Made by a program: the position numbers and the translations under genes
Origin: PALSA-1006 sp036171275
GTDB lineage: Bacteria; Pseudomonadota; Gammaproteobacteria; Burkholderiales; Gallionellaceae
Direction of reading: 5' to 3'
NCBI GenBank assembly: GCA_036171275.1
Contig: JAVHQT010000091.1
Coordinates: 1-8,081 of the forward strand
Length of the DNA: 8,081 bases
Shown: positions 5,828 to 8,081 of the stretch, one piece after another
Layout of the letters: each line of letters begins with the position of its first letter
Numbering within the stretch: position 1 is the stretch's first letter
Notes under the pieces: model-generated
The model's database searches: none
What the model saw: the letters and a program-made list of their open reading frames with translations, nothing else
What the model was told of the DNA's origin: nothing

Positions 5828-8081
5828 ATGTCAAAAAATTCACCGCTAATACCGCCTGTCACTGTATTGCCTTTGCTGCCGTTGCGTGATGTTGTGGTTT
5901 TTCCACATATGGTGATTCCTTTGTTCGTGGGACGCGCCAAATCGATTAAAGCGCTTGAATACGCGATGGAGTCAGGAAAAAGTATTGTTTTGGTTGCACA
6001 AAAATCAGCGACAAAAGACGATCCAGAGCTAGAAGATATCTACAAAATAGGCAGCGTCGCCAACATTCTGCAAATGCTGAAACTACCCGATGGCACAGTG
6101 AAAGTGTTGGTTGAGGGTAAGCAACGCGCCAAAGTTCTAGAGGTCTCAGAATCACAATCGCATTTTGATGCGGAAGTTGAACCCGTGCCTGTAGATGAAG
6201 CTTTAGGTGCGGAGGCAGAAGGAATGCGGCGCGCTTTAATGACGCAATTCGATCAATACGTTAAATTAAATAAAAAAATTCCACCGGAAATTTTAACCTC
6301 GCTTGCCGGCATTGATGATGCGGGGCGTTTAGCCGATACCATTGCCGCGCATTTGCCACTCAAGTTGGAGCAAAAGCAGGAAGTACTGGAAATTTTTGAT
6401 GTACGCAAACGTCTTGAGCATCTGCTTGGATTGCTGGAAGCCGAGCTGGATATTATGCAAGTGGAAAAACGCATTCGCGGTCGCGTGAAGCGGCAGATGG
6501 AAAAAAGTCAGCGCGAATACTATTTAAACGAACAAGTGAAAGCGATTCAAAAAGAACTCGGTGAAGGCGAAGACGGCGCGGATATTGAGGAAATTGAGAA
6601 AAAAATTAAAACGGCGCATATGCCGAAAGAAGCGCGCGAAAAAGTCGAATCTGAATTAAAAAAACTGCGGTTAATGTCGCCAATGTCGGCGGAAGCCAGC
6701 GTGGTGCGCAACTATATTGACATTCTAATTGATTTGCCTTGGAAGAAAAAGACCAAAATAAACACAGACTTACAACACGCAGAAGCTGTATTGGAAGCGG
6801 ATCATTACGGTTTAGAAAAAGTTAAAGAGCGTATCGTGGAATATCTGGCAGTGCAGCAACGTGTGGAAAAAATCAAAGCACCGATTCTGTGTTTAGTCGG
6901 CCCGCCAGGGGTAGGTAAAACTTCGCTAGGTGAATCCATCGCCCGCGCAACCAACCGCAAATTTATTCGCATGGCGTTGGGCGGTGTGCGCGACGAATCG
7001 GAAATTCGCGGCCACCGGCGTACTTACATCGGCTCGATGCCGGGCAAAATTTTGCAAAATATGAGCAAAGCCGGCGTGAAAAATCCGCTATTTTTGTTAG
7101 ATGAAGTGGACAAAATGGGCACGGATTTTCGCGGCGATCCGTCTTCCGCGTTGCTTGAAGTATTAGACCCTGAGCAAAATCACACTTTTGTCGACCATTA
7201 CGTCGAAGTGGAATACGACTTGTCCGATGTGATGTTTGTCGCTACTTCAAATAGCATGGACATTCCTGCGCCGCTGTTAGACCGCATGGAAGTGATTCAC
7301 GTTTCCAGCTACACCGAAGACGAAAAAGTGAATATTGCAGTGCGCTATTTATTGCCAAAAGCCATTAAAAACAATGGCTTGAAAGTGGATGAAATCAGTG
7401 TTTCTGAAAGTGCAGTGCGCGATATTTTGCGTTATTACACTCGCGAAGCGGGCGTGCGCAGCTTGGAGCGCGAACTGTCAAAAATTTGTCGTAAAGTAGT
7501 GAAATCCTTGTTGCTAAAAGGGCGCGACACCAAAGTGAATATCACCGGACGCAACTTAGATAAATATCTAGGCGTGCGTCGTTACAGCTACGGCATCGCC
7601 GAAAAGCACAATCAAGTCGGGCAAGTGACCGGTTTGGCATGGACGGAAGTGGGCGGTGAATTGTTGACCATTGAAACGGCGGTTTTGCCAGGTAAAGGTA
7701 AAACCACCACCACCGGCAAACTGGGCGAAGTCATGCAAGAATCGATTCAGGCGGCGCTAAGTGTCGTGCGCAGTCGGGCACGTACTTTGGGTATTGCCGA
7801 GAATTTTTACGAAAAAATTGATTTGCATATTCACTTACCAGAAGGAGCGACACCGAAAGATGGTCCGAGTGCTGGGGCAGGCATTTGCACCGCGATGGTC
7901 TCGGCCTTAACCCGTATTCCGGTGCGCGCGGATGTCGCGATGACGGGTGAAATTACCTTGCGCGGCGAAGTGTTGCCGATTGGCGGACTGAAAGAAAAAT
8001 TGTTGGCGGCGCAACGTGGCGGCATTAAATTGGTGTTAATCCCAGAAGAAAACGTCAAAGACTTGGTAGAAATTCCTGACA
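5828..8081 (+). CDS. lon: Lon ATP-dependent protease (3'-truncated by window)
   Basis: The first 751 codons and one further base are present; comparison with E. coli Lon (784 residues) suggests that at least about 35 residues lie outside. Lon is a homohexameric cytosolic AAA+ protease that removes misfolded and short-lived regulatory proteins. The N-terminal substrate domain (about 10-205, with LPLRDVVVFPHMVIPLFVGR) is followed by a coiled-coil linker to about 310. The AAA+ module has Walker A GPPGVGKT (358-365), the pore loop YIGSMPG (400-406), Walker B LFLLDEVDK (421-429, Glu426), sensor-1 Asn475, the arginine finger Arg486 and sensor-2 Arg544. The protease domain has the Ser-Lys dyad Ser681 in PKDGPSAG and Lys724 in GGLKEK. 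ATG 5828 is the only sensible start: there is no upstream in-frame ATG before a stop at 5768, and the family begins here. No Shine-Dalgarno sequence is visible; the preceding bases are AAATAAAATT. The promoter is the sigma-32 site at 5766-5791. Confidence 0.97.
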   Translation, partial: MSKNSPLIPPVTVLPLLPLRDVVVFPHMVIPLFVGRAKSIKALEYAMESGKSIVLVAQKSATKDDPELEDIYKIGSVANILQMLKLPDGTVKVLVEGKQRAKVLEVSESQSHFDAEVEPVPVDEALGAEAEGMRRALMTQFDQYVKLNKKIPPEILTSLAGIDDAGRLADTIAAHLPLKLEQKQEVLEIFDVRKRLEHLLGLLEAELDIMQVEKRIRGRVKRQMEKSQREYYLNEQVKAIQKELGEGEDGADIEEIEKKIKTAHMPKEAREKVESELKKLRLMSPMSAEASVVRNYIDILIDLPWKKKTKINTDLQHAEAVLEADHYGLEKVKERIVEYLAVQQRVEKIKAPILCLVGPPGVGKTSLGESIARATNRKFIRMALGGVRDESEIRGHRRTYIGSMPGKILQNMSKAGVKNPLFLLDEVDKMGTDFRGDPSSALLEVLDPEQNHTFVDHYVEVEYDLSDVMFVATSNSMDIPAPLLDRMEVIHVSSYTEDEKVNIAVRYLLPKAIKNNGLKVDEISVSESAVRDILRYYTREAGVRSLERELSKICRKVVKSLLLKGRDTKVNITGRNLDKYLGVRRYSYGIAEKHNQVGQVTGLAWTEVGGELLTIETAVLPGKGKTTTTGKLGEVMQESIQAALSVVRSRARTLGIAENFYEKIDLHIHLPEGATPKDGPSAGAGICTAMVSALTRIPVRADVAMTGEITLRGEVLPIGGLKEKLLAAQRGGIKLVLIPEENVKDLVEIPD

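Noticed and set aside
1..8081. CRISPR array, insertion sequence, prophage, toxin-antitoxin or defence genes
   Set aside because: No spaced direct repeats, transposase or integrase motifs, or unassigned gene clusters were seen. All long conserved frames belong to glycogen or proteostasis genes.

Overview
This window is a stretch of ordinary proteobacterial core chromosome. It carries the end of a glycogen-metabolism locus followed by the conserved protein-quality-control cluster tig-clpP-clpX-lon. All supported genes are on the + strand. The gene order, the trigger factor signature (ERRL near the N-terminus, then GFRPGKIP), the ClpP core and the Lon N-terminus (LPLRDVVVFPHMVIPLFVGR) resemble Betaproteobacteria, perhaps a Nitrosomonadales-like lineage. 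A gammaproteobacterial source cannot be excluded by eye. Base composition is moderate, with clearly AT-richer intergenic spacers.

Layout. Bases 2-130 are the last 42 codons of a GT35 glycogen phosphorylase. A 142-base spacer with a long hairpin leads to glgA (273-1712), a full-length bacterial glycogen synthase. Next is a small predicted lipoprotein of unknown function (1751-2146). The 227-base spacer 2147-2373 holds a promoter with a GC-rich discriminator, a good intrinsic terminator about 70 bases downstream, and a weak promoter candidate for the next gene. Then come tig (2374-3690), clpP (3680-4306, overlapping the tig end), clpX (4351-5607), a 220-base spacer, and lon (5828 to the window end, 3'-truncated). 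The clpX-lon spacer contains inverted repeats and a near-consensus sigma-32 heat-shock promoter 37 bases upstream of the lon start codon.

How the genes work together. The phosphorylase and the synthase break down and build glycogen respectively, so their adjacency marks a storage-polysaccharide locus. Trigger factor meets nascent chains at the ribosome. ClpX unfolds substrates and feeds them to the ClpP chamber. Lon is a separate ATP-dependent protease. tig-clpP-clpX looks like one transcription unit, with tig and clpP probably translationally coupled, and lon has its own heat-shock promoter.

All key catalytic residues I checked in GlgA, Tig, ClpP, ClpX and Lon are present, and I see no frameshift. 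I found no mobile element, CRISPR array, complete tRNA or rRNA, phage gene or unknown multi-gene system. The second-look items are all regulatory or intergenic structures.
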